Assembly: GCA_045837725.1 (NCBI GenBank)
Contig: JBEWZL010000282.1
Coordinates: 186,001 to 250,000, forward strand
Source: Vermamoeba vermiformis
Lineage: Eukaryota > Tubulinea > Echinamoebida
Direction of reading: 5' to 3'
Length of the DNA stretch: 64,000 nucleotides
This document shows, one piece after another, positions 12,486 through 24,448 of this stretch. Numbering within the stretch: position 1 is the stretch's first letter; every line of letters begins with the position of its first letter. Under the pieces are notes generated by a model, which did not search any database, was not told the DNA's origin, and saw nothing but the letters and a program-made list of their open reading frames with translations. Both the position numbers and the translations under genes were made by a program.

Positions 12486-12833
12486 CTGAAAAAATAAAAG
12501 GTAACTGACGAAAATAAATTCGATTGACCTGTAATTGACCAATTATTATTAAATAGGCATCACTTGTATTATATGTAAATAAGAAAAATATAATAAATCA
12601 AATTCTGGCTTACCCAATTTTGATTCAATTACGACCAAAAGTAGATCCGGTCCCCGTTACTTATATTGCCCTTGCTTAATGTATTATGAATATGACGGCA
12701 ATAATATGACAGGGACAGTTAATGCAATTTTTAAAATCGAAATTTATTGTACAAAACGTAGGAGGGCCTGTAATGCTTCAATTTGAAAACTTTACAACAG
12801 GAAACTTATTTATATATATTATATTATATTATA

Positions 12834-14447
12834 TTAGTTGTCTTTAGCATCAGCGAAAGTCTCCATCAGATCCGTCAAAGTAATGATGCCCAAAGGTTTC
12901 TTCTCAGCATCAACAACGTACAATCGGTGGACTTGCGTCTTAGTCAAAATATTAAGGACATCGCGCAAAGTGTTGTCTTGAGTAACTACAACGGGCTTGG
13001 CTATAATTTCCTCGGACTTGCGCTTCAAAAACTAAAAAAAATGCTGTCAGATCCAACGCAAAGTACCACTATGGCGAAATCAGAGAGCTTATAGTAATTG
13101 ATCTAGATAATCAAAATATGATAAATACCTTTTCCAATGGCTCCAACAAGGCATCAAACATCTTTTTGTTGTATTCCAAAAGCTACGAAGAATAAGTAAG
13201 CAACGGGAAGTTGGATGCGCGCACGTAAATTTTTGGTTGAACATACCTTCAAATCAGAAACGCTCAAATTATCTACAATAGCGCCATCGTCATCGACAAT
13301 AGCAACACCGCTAATGTTACTCAATTGGATTGTCTTGAACGCATCCAGAGCTCCTCGAGGAAAAAATGGGGTCAACAAGAATGTACATACAAAAGTTATA
13401 ATCATTATTATATACTAGTCTATTTGATTATTTAGTAAAAAATTACTACTTACTAGATTTGTTCAGGTTGACCGAAATAACGGGAGTCTTGCCCAAGCCC
13501 AGATCTTTGACCTTTTTGTTACCCAAGTGTAAACTGAATAACATCGATTAGTACGTTCTGATTATCACATTGCCTATTATAGCAATAATACGTACTCGTC
13601 GACCAATTTAGCCAAATACTGAATAATCTTTGATTGTGTCAAAACCGATACCAACTCGCCCTCTTTGTTCAACACAGCCAAGCGATGTGCCTATAATTTA
13701 GCATTAGAATACGAACTATCGCACTATACCCATCAACTTTAATTGATTTATCGATCTAGTTTTTGTATCGCTCGCTATGTAATAACGAGAAAAGATCTAC
13801 AAAAGGGTACATCCGCGCAGCATTTAAAACTCAATGCAAAGCGATATGCTTAGCTTAAAATAGCATTATACTAGTGTAACGTACCTTGGTCGTGCATAAT
13901 TCATTCACAGCCTTTTGTAGAGTAGCACTCGCTTCAATGGTATGATAAAAGTTTCGTTGCGATTTGTTGACAAGATCTGCAAGAGAAAACAATAGTGTTA
14001 TTTTATACGCTCGCTACTAGATATTATTTTTAATGAGGTCATGATTAAATCGAGTAATTCGACTTTGTAAATATTCAATAAAAAATATCAGAAAATCAAA
14101 AATTATTACGCAGCGATTTGTAATTATTATTTACCTAAGCAAGGCTCGTTTTCAAATTCTTCATCTTCAATGCCTAATTTTTCGCGCAGAGGGTGCTCTT
14201 GTTGAAGCTCGAGAGTGTGGGTAACGATATCGATCAGATCTAAAAACGCATAGAACTTCTTCGTCTTATGATCGTATATGGGCACTGATAATATACTGTT
14301 GTCGGCTAATTTGTTGAATACAGACTCAACCGTTTCGTGCGCCTCAGCCGAGATCAGTTTGTAGTTCGCTGGAAATATGTCTGAAACTGACTTGTTCTGC
14401 AATGCATCCTTGATTGATTTGATATGTTTAGATGTATCATTGCCCAT
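12834..14447 (-). CDS. Four-CBS-domain protein, AMPK gamma/SNF4-like
   Basis: Seven minus-strand exons (14135..14447, 13885..13976, 13596..13690, 13454..13533, 13247..13353, 13129..13182, 12834..13031) encode 312 residues with agreeing phases. Repeated CBS signatures are visible: ILSVPIYDHKTKKFYAFLDL, AHRLAVLNKEGELVSVLTQS, GVAIVDDDGAIVDNLSVSDL and HRLYVVDAEKKPLGIITLTD. The spacing fits two Bateman pairs, as in AMPK gamma subunits that sense adenine nucleotides. The chosen start gives MGNDTSKH, a plausible N-myristoylation sequence; a longer in-frame start at 14519 would bury it. The gene is head to head with another CBS gene, with 299 nt between the two starts. Assignment to true AMPK gamma rather than a related CBS protein is inference. 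Confidence 0.82.
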
Positions 14448-14746
14448 TTTCTTGTGTTTAGGAGTGTGGGTGTTAGTTTTTTCTTTTTTGATCAAATACA
14501 AAAAGAAACTTTTTTTCATTGAGAGCGATGACTTGAAGTGAATCGAATGAATGGCGAGGTTACAAGAAGTGTAAATTGAAATCGGTTAAGCCATGTTTCA
14601 GTCAATTTGCTGAATACGTCCTTCTTGAAAACGATGAAATTTTCATGAATTTCAGATCAGATTTTTACCATACAAAAGCTGAAAAACTTTTCATTTTTAT
14701 CATTCAAGAAACAACAAGCACCACTCGTTACATCAAACGCTTAATA

Positions 14747-15364
14747 ATGTCTCACGTTAACTCTACTGTCCGCGATCTCATTGCTCACCAACAATTAGTG
14801 GTCGTAGGACCCAAAGAAACCCTCGAAAAAACATTTGCTATGATGCTCAAGTACAATATTCGTCACTTGCCAGTCGTCAATGACCAAGGAGAAGTAGTTG
14901 GAATGGTTTCTGACCGCGACATCCGACTTGCTGCTGACAGTCCCATTTTGAACAAAGGTATTTAGCTATTTCTTAATACTTAAATCATACCTCCTTTTAT
15001 TGCAAAGCTATTGGAGGTGTAGGAGACGAATTGCGCGATAAGGAGCTTATGCATCTATTTGGAAACATAATTAATTACCACAAACTAGAATATTTGAATT
15101 AAAAGCTGTAGTGATTCTAATCTTTTGTATTTAGATGCCCAAAAGATTGTTGATAAACTATCTAAGGTCCACGTCGAGCAAGTAATGAGCACATCTTTAG
15201 TCACTGTAGACGAAAATTCGCCAATCCTCGAAGCCGCAAAGCTTATGCGAGTGTCAAAGGTCGGCGGTCTGCCAGTACTTAAGCCTGGTACTAAATTGTG
15301 CACTGGCTGCTTGACTACAGTCGACCTTGTCGATCAGTTGATCCGAATCTTAGAGCCTTTGTAA
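14747..15364 (+). CDS. Stand-alone two-CBS-domain protein
   Basis: Two exons (14747..14957, 15135..15364) encode 146 residues forming one Bateman module. CBS1 runs from VRDLIAHQQLVVVGPKETLE to RHLPVVNDQGEVVGMVSDRD. CBS2 runs from VEQVMSTSLVTVDENSPILE to GGLPVLKPG...LTTVDLV. Length and order match single-pair CBS proteins found in bacteria, plants and protists, which bind adenosyl ligands. No catalytic domain is attached. The in-frame ATG at 14576 would add a basic, low-quality extension, so the start at 14747 (MSHVNSTV) is preferred. Divergent partner: the AMPK-gamma-like gene. Confidence 0.85.
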
Positions 15365-15853
15365 AACCATAGCAACTAGTTGAGAGCAACCATATTTTAA
15401 AATATCGTGGTCGCTTTTAAGGCTAGTTTGTTGTCAAAATCAATGTATAAAGTCGAATTTTTCTTTCAAAATCCGTTGATCTGCGTGTCTTCCTATTTTT
15501 TTGGTTGCGAACTCTATCTTTCTGTAAGTCTGCTCACTTTTTGAACTGCGGATCTGCTCTTTCGCCTTGCCTCAGTTAGTACAATCGTTCATGAAACAAA
15601 TTAGTCCGATCTAACCATCAGCACTAGAACCAAACAACGCTGCGACTTCTTCATCAAACTCATATTGAAACTTCATATCAAAATAACCTATAACAAGTAA
15701 GTATTGACGTTTGACCAAGTCCTCCACGAGCAATTTTCCAATTTTCAATTTCATGTCTCTTCACGCTGATTGAACCACGACGCCGAACCGTTGGTGCTAT
15801 TAATTATTTTATTTATATATTAGTGTATTAGTCCTCAACTCAACATCAGTAGT

Positions 15854-17862
15854 ATGAATTGGTTGAGGGTCAGATTGGATCTTGTTGCCTTCGTGCTTAT
15901 CTTTGTGCCATTAATTTATGCAGACACATATGCACTCCCGCCTATGACCAGTACGTATAATAATAATATTATACTCTTATAAATAAACTGTGACAAGCGG
16001 TGTAATTAATTTCAACTGCGTGTCAGATCTGCTTCTAAAAAACTTGAAAAAATTATTTATTAGTAGTGCGTTCCTCAATAATACGTGATTTATAAATGTG
16101 CGCTAATAAATAATTTTCGTAATTTAATTTCGATTTTTCTTTCTTCCTCCACGTCAAGCCGGATCAATTCCACTTCCGCTTCTAATCAATTATTTATTAT
16201 AGGACTTGTTAATCAATGTTTTGACGGCCCTCTCGGTGCACAAGTATGCGTCCAAGTAAATAAAACAGGCTGTCTATCCATGGTACGTTTTATTTTTAAA
16301 AACATCGTAAACCATAATAAAATTCTGACTATAAATTTCTTAGAATGTTGATATCTCTTTAAACGGTGCTTCTTTAATGAGCGGAGAACGATCGATTGCA
16401 CAGTTGGTCCAAGATATCAAGATAAATGTACGTACTATTGACACGCACGTAATTACCTTGTAATTCCAAATGCTCATCGCACTATATTTAGAATACTGCT
16501 ACATTGCCCTTGTCATATTGCCAAAACGTAGAATTGTAAGTCCTCAAAACTTCAAAAAATTGACAGCGGATCCCGCACACTTCTGTCAACTTTTGCTATG
16601 ATATGGCAATACTAACATCATTCAGACCTCTGGGAACATGCAATGCCTGTCTCGAAGTGAAGAGCTACAGAATGACAACGCAATCACGTACAATTGAACT
16701 CGCTGGCACGGCTTCAGTCTCGTGTCCAGGCGATATCAACCAGTCATTCCAGATCGATAACTTGAGACTGGATGATTGTTTCTGGGGTATGCATATATCA
16801 CTACTTATAGTACCTTGCGTGTCTAATATATCTATACGTAGTGTGCCCTAATGACTGCCCTAATGGCGCGTGCTCAATTGACGGAAAGTGTCAGTGCAAT
16901 GCTGGTTATTACGGGCCTGATTGTTCAATTTACGAACGAAACAACTGTTATAACGGAACTATCTTCCCCGAAAATAACTTGTGCCTTCAATACTCTGAGC
17001 AAGATTGCAAACTCTTGGTAAGAACGAATTTTTTCGTGATCCAGCGAGCAAGATCTAACTTCAATGACATTCCTAGCTCGCGCATGCTATTAGTTCAGGC
17101 AATACCGTCTACAGCCATTACTTTAATATTGCAAATATCACGCACCCGGTCAACAGAAACAAGCACTATCCAATCTACCACTCAAACAACGCTGCCATCT
17201 CGCCTGGTTGCCGAGCCACAATCTATGCTTATCGATATGTTATTGACGCCTATATAGATCGAGTGGTAAGTAGCCCTCGGCCTGTCTATGGAAAGCATGA
17301 CCCATGCTAATTACAACAATTAGACCCCGCCTTTAATGCACTGCCGAGCGATCGATTACGAGTGTCAAGGACAAAAAGATTTGTTGTTGATGGGCACTTA
17401 TCCAATTGATCAATGCGAGACTGTAGTCAACATAAACTTCACTAAGTGCAATCCACCAACACCAACAGCTCCATATGCTCGCGAACCTATCTCGCACGGT
17501 CACACCCCTCCCGTAAGTCATTCTTTGGTGGACTTTTCCAATGTTAGGTATTAACATTCCGATGCAACGATTAGATTCCCCCACCACGCCCGGGACCTCC
17601 TCCTCGTCCCGCAGTGCCTGTTAGCCAAGAACCAACAGAAGAGGTCGAAGAAGGGTCGAACATTGGCAAGAACGTAGTGATCGCATTAGCAGTCCTCGTT
17701 GGTGCCGCTATTCTTATTGTCGGTGCTTATGTGTTGTACAAGCGATGGAAGCAGCGACAACAGATTGAAATGATTGGCGAATATGTCACTGAAGATATTT
17801 TTGACAGCGATGACGATGAAGAGCTTGTAACGTTAGAACCTCAGCCTGGATTGCGCGTGTAA
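15854..17862 (+). CDS. Type I membrane protein with EGF-like module
   Basis: Multi-exon plus-strand gene (about nine exons, starts 15854, stop 17860..17862). The first exon encodes a signal peptide (MNWLRVRLDLVAFVLIFVPL). The ectodomain contains many cysteines and N-glycosylation sequons. It has an EGF-like unit (CPNDCPNGACSIDGKCQC followed by NAGYYGPDC), a Cys-rich region with CRAIDYEC and CNPP, and a Pro-rich stalk (IPPPRPGPPPRP). A single membrane helix follows (VVIALAVLVGAAILIVGAYV), then a short acidic tail ending LVTLEPQPGLRV. The layout suggests a cell-surface adhesion or receptor-like protein. I do not recognise an orthologue. Exon ends: 16202..16282 and 16842..17016 are clear; others are approximate. 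Confidence 0.75.
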
Positions 17863-17999
17863 TATTTTTGAAATCCTCTTGTAGATAAATACTAATATTA
17901 AACTTATTTCTAATAATACCGCGTTTATCTTTTTTCATTTCAAGAAAAAAACAAAAATTTTTGAGGGATCGATCTATTTATCAATTCTACTAATAGATT

Positions 18000-19920
18000 T
18001 TAAGAGGTGTCCATGGTCTCGTTCTTAGCACCTTCTTGGGCTTGCTTCTTGGCCTTGGCCTTCTTTTTCTTCTTGTTACGCTTCAAGCTCATAGCCATAA
18101 CAGTCTTGATCTCTTCGTTGTTGTCGATCGAGAACGAAGATGAGACGTAAGGCAAGGGGAATTCGTTCAACTTCATGGTGGAGTTGGGCAACACCAAGAC
18201 GGTGCACTTGAAGTGAGCGACGAACTCACCGGCCTTCTCGAACAAAACGGGGTAAGCGTGAACCATGTCGTGCTTGACCAACTCGGTGATACCGGGGCGA
18301 GCAGTCTTGGCATCAAAAGCTCTATTATAATAACACTATTAGTCATGGGTCTCGGGTAGTACATTAACCCCGCCAAGCTCTATAACTCCGTGCACTATGG
18401 CCCGTGTTGGAGCACTGACAAGTCACGTACCTCAAAGTGAAAGGCAAGGTAGCAAATCGCTTGTTAGCTTCAGACAACAAAGCACGCGAGCTCTTCATCT
18501 TGAGACCGTAGCTCTGGTCAATAGCGCGCTTGTAGACGGTGGTTCTGGCTTCACCTTCACGGGCCTTGCCTTCACCAGTGCTCATAACAATGTCCAAGCC
18601 GTAGACTTCATTCTCTTCAAACTCGAATGTGTCGACTTGGTTCTCGAGGTCAGGCTTGTTAAGAATGACCTTGTTGGCGTCGATAATGTAACGCTTCATT
18701 TGGTGCGACAAAACACCTTCAACGGGCTTGCAGTTGAAAGTCTCAGCGACTTTTTGAATAATGTTGGAAACGTCTTGGTTCTACGATATAAAATATTAGA
18801 AATCGATGTATATTAAGGACGTGATTATCGTTGTAATATAGCGATAACTTACGGTCTTGCCGGGGCGGATCAATCTCAAAGCGCTTTCGAGAGCGAAGTA
18901 AGCGGCGCAAATAACGTCAGCAGGGCGACCAGTAAGGACGTTCTCGGGGGTCTGACCAGCAACGAGAGTGTGAGCGCATTGGGAAATGAAACCGTCGATG
19001 TGAACACCAAGATCGCTAAGCAAAAAAAATTAATAATTAGAAAAAATTTAATATAAATTAGCCTGGATCTCCAATTAAACGCTAATTTCGTCTAATATTA
19101 TATCTTGAATACTATACTAATATTATAAATAAATTAACACTTACACCTTGACAACATCACCAGTCTTGATAACGAGAGTATCGTTATCGTAAGGAGAGTA
19201 GTGGCCGACGCAGTTGTTAACAGAGACGCAAGTAGGGAAGGCAATACCACGCTTGAACTTGGTCCAAGTCTTAGAAAGGCTGGTAAAAAAATTCTGGATT
19301 AGATCTCGGATGCGCGATCAAAGATTCGGATTTGGGTCCACAATGACTTACGCTTCGTCGATCAACTTATCACCAAGAGCGCAGACCTCAACAACACGTC
19401 GTTCAGGGGTGCAAGCAGCCAAGACTTGAAGCATAACAGCTGCAGGATAAATCGTTAGTATTTGTGGATTCGGCGGTGTAATTGAAGCTGTGCGGTTGTA
19501 ATTATAATAATTTGCTTTGATATTTTGTGTGTGTAATATTCACTTGTAGGAACGATAAAATTCAAAAGGGAAGAGGACGATGCGATCAAATCAGAAAAAT
19601 AATTATCGTAGATTTAGTTTAATTTTGCTTCCATCGCCCAAAAATAGTATTACAATGTACACGTATAATTATTATGCAATTAATTCATTATAATAAGAAA
19701 GCACGAAAGAAAAAAAGTAGAACAGCTCGATCCACGAGATTACAAAATTTTGTTTGGACAGAGTAATGCATCGATCACTCATATATTAATATTACTTACC
19801 ATTAGCAATCTCAGCAGCAGCTCTGTACTTGTCCACAACTTCGGGACGTGAGAGATCTAAGTTCTCATCCTCCTCTTCTTGTTCGAGTTGAGCGTCTTCG
19901 TAATCACTGTCGTCAGACAT
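18000..19920 (-). CDS. EBP1/PA2G4-like proliferation-associated protein
   Basis: Six-exon minus-strand gene starting MSDDSDYEDAQLEQEEEDEN. It has the pita-bread fold of methionine aminopeptidases without its metal-binding set, as in EBP1/PA2G4. Visible segments include FPTCVSVNNCVGHYSP, DLGVHIDGFISQCAHT, VEGVLSHQMKRYIIDANKVI, FEENEVYGLDIVMSTGEGKA and ARPGITELVKHDMVHAYPVL. The C-terminus is a basic nucleolar/RNA-binding-type tail (KRNKKKKKAKAKKQA). EBP1 binds ribosomes near the peptide exit and affects translation and growth; here the role is inferred from the family. Exon 1 is 19800..19920. Length, about 390 residues, is normal. Confidence 0.93.
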
Positions 19921-20401
19921 TATTATATTATTTTAATAGAACGTGCTGTTATGTGCTAAAGCAACACTAAAATGATAATTTTCACGCTGGCCTCGTTGGC
20001 TTTGGCCCGCATTTTTTGGCCTTCCAAAATTTGACTCGTTATTTTGCCGATCAAATACTTACAGAGCCCACAGCTCATCTAGATATAAAAATAACTAGCA
20101 ATTGATGTAATAGCTACTTCGTTCGCGTAGAAATGAAATAATTTGGCTAATCTGGGGTTTTGAGAGAAAAACTTTTAGATTTCAATTCAACTGCACCTCC
20201 AAGCAAAATTATAAGGACAATACATTGATTCGGCATAAATACGGTAGTAATTTATTATACTCGTTTTGTCTTTTAACCACGGACACAAAGAATTCAAAAT
20301 AATTGTTCTCTGAAATCCGGATTTCGTGCGTATTTGCTTCTTTCATGTCTGTCCCAGTCGCGAGACTGATTCAATGTTTGTAATAGAAGGTTGAGCATGG
20401 T

Positions 20402-20767
20402 TCAACCTTTTGGACGTCGTCCTCGTCCTCCAAAGCCCCTGTAGCGTTGATCATCCTGGAGACAATGTTAATCCAGCGTTGAATGAGGTTATGAGTTGCT
20501 TACGTATCAACGTCCTCCTCAAACATAAGGTCTTCTTGAGGTTCTACTTCCATTGGGACGTCCTCTTGTTCTTCTTCACTTTCAGGCTCCTCATCGGCGT
20601 CACCAGCGAGTGTCTCTGAACTCTCATTCATGTCTAATAACTCTTCCGTGATTTCCATCATTCTAAAATTACCCCAAAAATTATAAAGATATTACAGAAG
20701 ATAGTATTAAGTACCCATACCGGTCGAGTAGTTCATTCACAGAATTGGGATCAAGTTCTTCAGCCAT
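20402..20767 (-). CDS. Small acidic protein with Gly/Arg-rich tail
   Basis: Three minus-strand exons (20721..20767, 20504..20662, 20402..20438) encode 80 residues. The N-terminus is MAEELDPNSVNELLDR, followed by a strongly acidic stretch (EEPESEEEQEDVPMEVEPQE) and a short C-terminal GFGGRGRRPKG. The last acceptor was chosen because it is the only one that keeps phase and ends in the Gly/Arg tail; using the nearer CAG at 20459..20461 changes the tail. The composition suggests an RNA- or chromatin-associated protein. No family is recognised. Confidence 0.5.
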
Positions 20768-21948
20768 TTTTGATTTGTTGTGTGGGTGTTCACTCTACAA
20801 AGTGCAAGTAAAGAATACTATTATTCGCATGAAACCATATATGGTTCTTTTGTTTGGTTGCTTTGTTATAAACATTTGATCTGTTGATTTGCTTGCTTCG
20901 GCTTTGTGAACAGGCGTGCTTTCCCTGAGATTTCAGCTGGAAGGTTACCCGTCCACAGACACGGCCGATAGTAATAACCTACTGTAGGACAATGGCATTG
21001 ACTCGCAGCAAGCCTTTGAGTGACGAACTAGAGGTTGACACGCGTGTCAAAAATCATGGGAAGGCAATCGCGTAAAGGTGGTAGACGAACGACTGCATCT
21101 AGCAACTATTATTATTAGTCGACTGCAGAGTATATTATATCATGGGACAGTCAGCACTTACATACTCGGCGTCCAATGTCGGATGGAGTTTCCGCTGGTC
21201 TAAAAGTGTCACGGTGCCTCAAAAACTAATTCTTCTTTACTAATACTGCAGTTTCATGCAGATATCTAGCTAACATTGAATTTGATATCCTGGTTAGTGA
21301 GTGTAGTAAACCACCACGACACGTAAGGATCTATTTTTGGAATTTTCATTGCATACTCCGCGTTATAAAGGATGGTATGATATGGCAATAACGCACTCGC
21401 AATTAAATCAATCGATATTTTCGTTGCCTTCGCGTTCACGATGCTCGAGCCATACCTCTACCCCCAAGTGCGACTAAAATGTAAAATATTCTATTGTCAA
21501 ATATTAAATGGCGCGCGGGTGTCACTAATCATATTTCCTCAGCGACCTATTTTTAAAATTATTATTAATCATTTACGTGAGGATAGAGCTGGTAGCGCAT
21601 CTGCTTACTGTTCGTTGATTATGTCGGTACCCTTGACGACCAGCGCCAAAGGGCCTAGGTTTTCCTATTAATAGACTCATGCCACTAGTAATTGATATTG
21701 CACAGAGATTATACAGCGCATTTGTGGTGTTGCCTCAGCACGTGTACATTAGCTCGAGCGAAAAAAATTTAATCAAAACCTATCTGCGTAACAGAGAACA
21801 ACACGATCAATATGATCTACTTTACCTCAATGTAGCATACGCAGTTACTTATGATTGTTGGGTCACGGGCATGTGAGCCAGAAAGGCAATCGTAACTTTG
21901 CCAGTCACTAGCCGTTTTTTTTCGATCGACCATTTCAATTACAAAACA
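20768..21948. other. Divergent intergenic region with a 16-bp palindrome
   Basis: A 1.18 kb spacer between two divergently transcribed genes. It contains the perfect palindrome TTGACACGCGTGTCAA at 21035..21050. Short open frames at 21441 and 21679 have no splice partners or motifs and are not called. The spacer probably holds both promoters. Confidence 0.45.
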
Positions 21949-23807
21949 ATGACTGAAAGGAGCTGCTCTTCATGCACATTAATCAACTCGCCTACTCGTG
22001 GTAAATGTAAGGTATGCGATAGTAAGCTCGAAGAGGCAAGCTGGAACTGCGATGCGTGCACCTTGATCAATTCGGAGAATGATACAGCATGTCAAGCTTG
22101 CGGAAAATCGCGTCTTAAAAAGCCTAAAATATCGAACGATATTATTATCGACGAAAAAGAAAATTTTGGTATGTTGCAAATATTTAAATTAATTTTTCCT
22201 GGATGGCGCAAAAAAAATTCGAACTTTCGGCCCCCATCTTTCGCCCCCCATCTTTCGCCATTGATTTTAATCCTCTGTACCAACAATATAGTATGCCCGT
22301 CATGCGGTTCATCGTTTAGTTCGCTTCACATCTTCTCAGAACACCTAGAATTGCACGATCAGCTGCACCAGAACAAGAGCGAAGGTTATCTGGCCCAGTA
22401 CAAGCGACGCGTGGAGAGCGCGGTTCAACGTAATGTTATATCCTCCTCGTTCGGCAAACGCAAGATAGCAGAGTTAGACGAGCACATGCGCGGAGCAGAC
22501 TCAGAAACAATGACCAAAGGTACGCGTGCTCGATCTGACCTAAACTGACTTAGTTAAGCAATCAAAGCGAATCGAATGATACGCATTCTTACTTTTATCT
22601 CGGTTGATTATGTTACGAGCTAATTTAAGCACGTCAGGAATTAACTTCGAACTTTAGGTTTGATCTCGCTTCTAAATAAGGCGCTGAAGGGTCAGGGCAA
22701 GTGGAAAGACATTATCATGTGCAGTGACACGGGTACGTTGTAGTGGAGGAATTTGTGCTCCGATAGCGCGATGACATTTGCCACGGAACAATTTGGTGGA
22801 TGCGCCTTGCCTCGTTTTGCGCAACTGATCTGACGTGTATTCTTCCTTAGATTACTTCTCCAGTGGATTTGGAGACATGGGCTGGGGATGTGGCTATCGC
22901 AATACACAAATGATCTGCAGCGCATTGATGAACAACGTTGCAGCATTTAAGTCTTGTCTGTTCGGCGGATGTGGCTTCATACCATCAATCCTCGGGCTAC
23001 AAGGTATGGGAACGATCCAAAAGCTATATATTCATATATTTTGCGTCTCGTGATATCACATTCTGATCCACATTTGTAGAATGGTTGGAAAAAGCGTGGA
23101 AAAGCGGCATTGATCCCGACGGAGCAAACCAGCTCGGCCATGAAGTCTACGATACTAAGAAATGGATTGGCACGTCTGAGATGTACGCTTTGCTGACTAG
23201 CTTTAGAGTCAAGTAAGGATGCTGTTCGAGCCGTTACGCGGTTTTTTTCTTACGTATCTGGCTTTGGCGAATTCGCAGTTCTAACGCAGTACTGCAGGGT
23301 CGAGGTCATCGATTTCTATTCGAAGCGGCTGCCGGATGACGTCATTGAGCAGGCTCGGATGAAGGCCCCGGACAAAGAGCCGAAAAAGTATCGTCCTAAC
23401 AAAGCCATGATGCAGTGGATTTGGTCTTACTTCAACGACAGAAAGGACCAGGAGTTCATTCCCCCGCTCTACTTCCAATACGATGGTAAGTTTATAACTA
23501 TTGATACTTAAAATGGCAATTCTGAATCGGGGCTCGTTGTTACGTAGGGCACTCGTTAACCATCGTAGGATGCGTTCGAGATTTTAAGAACAACGTCGAC
23601 ATTGTGCTGTTTGACCCGTCTGTATGGAGCAGGAAGCAAAAGCCTAAGATAGAGGCGGGCACTGTTCCCTCTAAACTTAAGCGCACGATCCGCGGCATTT
23701 GTCGCGATAAATACCAGATCGGTTTTATTGCTAGCGATAAGCCAGAAGCTGAAAATTATCCTGCTGCCAACAAGACTTTTAAAACGACGGCGATTTACAG
23801 TGATTAA
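21949..23807 (+). CDS. ZUP1/ZUFSP-like K63 deubiquitinase (peptidase C78)
   Basis: Seven exons (21949..22168, 22292..22519, 22658..22732, 22851..23003, 23080..23212, 23298..23485, 23548..23807) encode 418 residues, all phases agreeing. Two RanBP2-type zinc fingers open the protein (CSSCTLINSPTRGKCKVC and CDACTLINSENDTACQAC). A C2H2 finger follows (CPSCGSSFSSLHIFSEHLELH). The C-terminal half is a C78 cysteine peptidase: GDMGWGCGYRNTQM carries the catalytic Cys, GHSLTIVG the His and LFDPS the Asp. ZUP1 cleaves K63-linked ubiquitin chains and acts in genome stability. The NZF-type fingers at the N-terminus differ from the four C2H2-type fingers of animal ZUP1. Intron 1 holds a tandem repeat of CCCCCATCTTTCG. 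Confidence 0.92.
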
Positions 23808-24448
23808 GGCACAGAGAATTTATCATAAATTTTTATTCTTGTGGAGGACGATCCACCCAACTGATAAATTTGTCCAAAATAAGAAAGGTAAGTGGCAAAT
23901 CTGATTATCAATAATCCTATGTTAATTCATATTATAGGTGAACGTACCATCGAATTCTATCTTTGAAAGTGCTTCTAGAGTCCGCCCGAAGATTTGTGTC
24001 AACGTTTCAGGGTCCGAGATCTCTTTGATAACTCGCCCCACAACGAATCACACCTGCCAAAACGTTGCAGAATAAAAGTCCCCTATTGCAACACTACTTT
24101 TGAGCACGCTTTATGGTCGTAGTATTGCGGAGATTAAAGGTATATAAAGATAAGGAATTCCATTTATGTTAATACCAATTTACGCAGATTAATATCTCGC
24201 AACGAAACCGATAGAAATCAAAACAACCTGCTATCGTATTGGCACGTAAAACATAGAAACCCGCGTTTAGTGAATGGTTTGCCCTGGATCTAGCCCTGGA
24301 TTTGATTCACACATCACGCGGTCCTGTCCTAATTTTCCCAGGAGAGATTCGCGGGTGTGATTCCAAAAACTTGTTATGTGCTCATGCCGTTTTTATTGTT
24401 ATTATAAATAGCGAACGCAACACAACAGATCGCAAAACTGCAACAGCG
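23808..24448. promoter_or_regulatory. Upstream region of first HTH paralogue, with TATA box
   Basis: Intergenic stretch containing TATATAAAG at 24141..24149 inside the longer word AGGTATATAAAGATA. The same 15-mer lies upstream of the enoyl-CoA hydratase-like gene at 63447..63461. The distance to the ATG here is about 300 nt, so a long leader or a 5' untranslated intron would be needed. No gene is seen in this stretch. Confidence 0.4.

Noticed and set aside
21585-21662. tRNA-like word AGCTGGTAGCGCATCTGCTT
   Set aside because: No pairing acceptor ends and no T-arm; probably chance or a decayed fragment.
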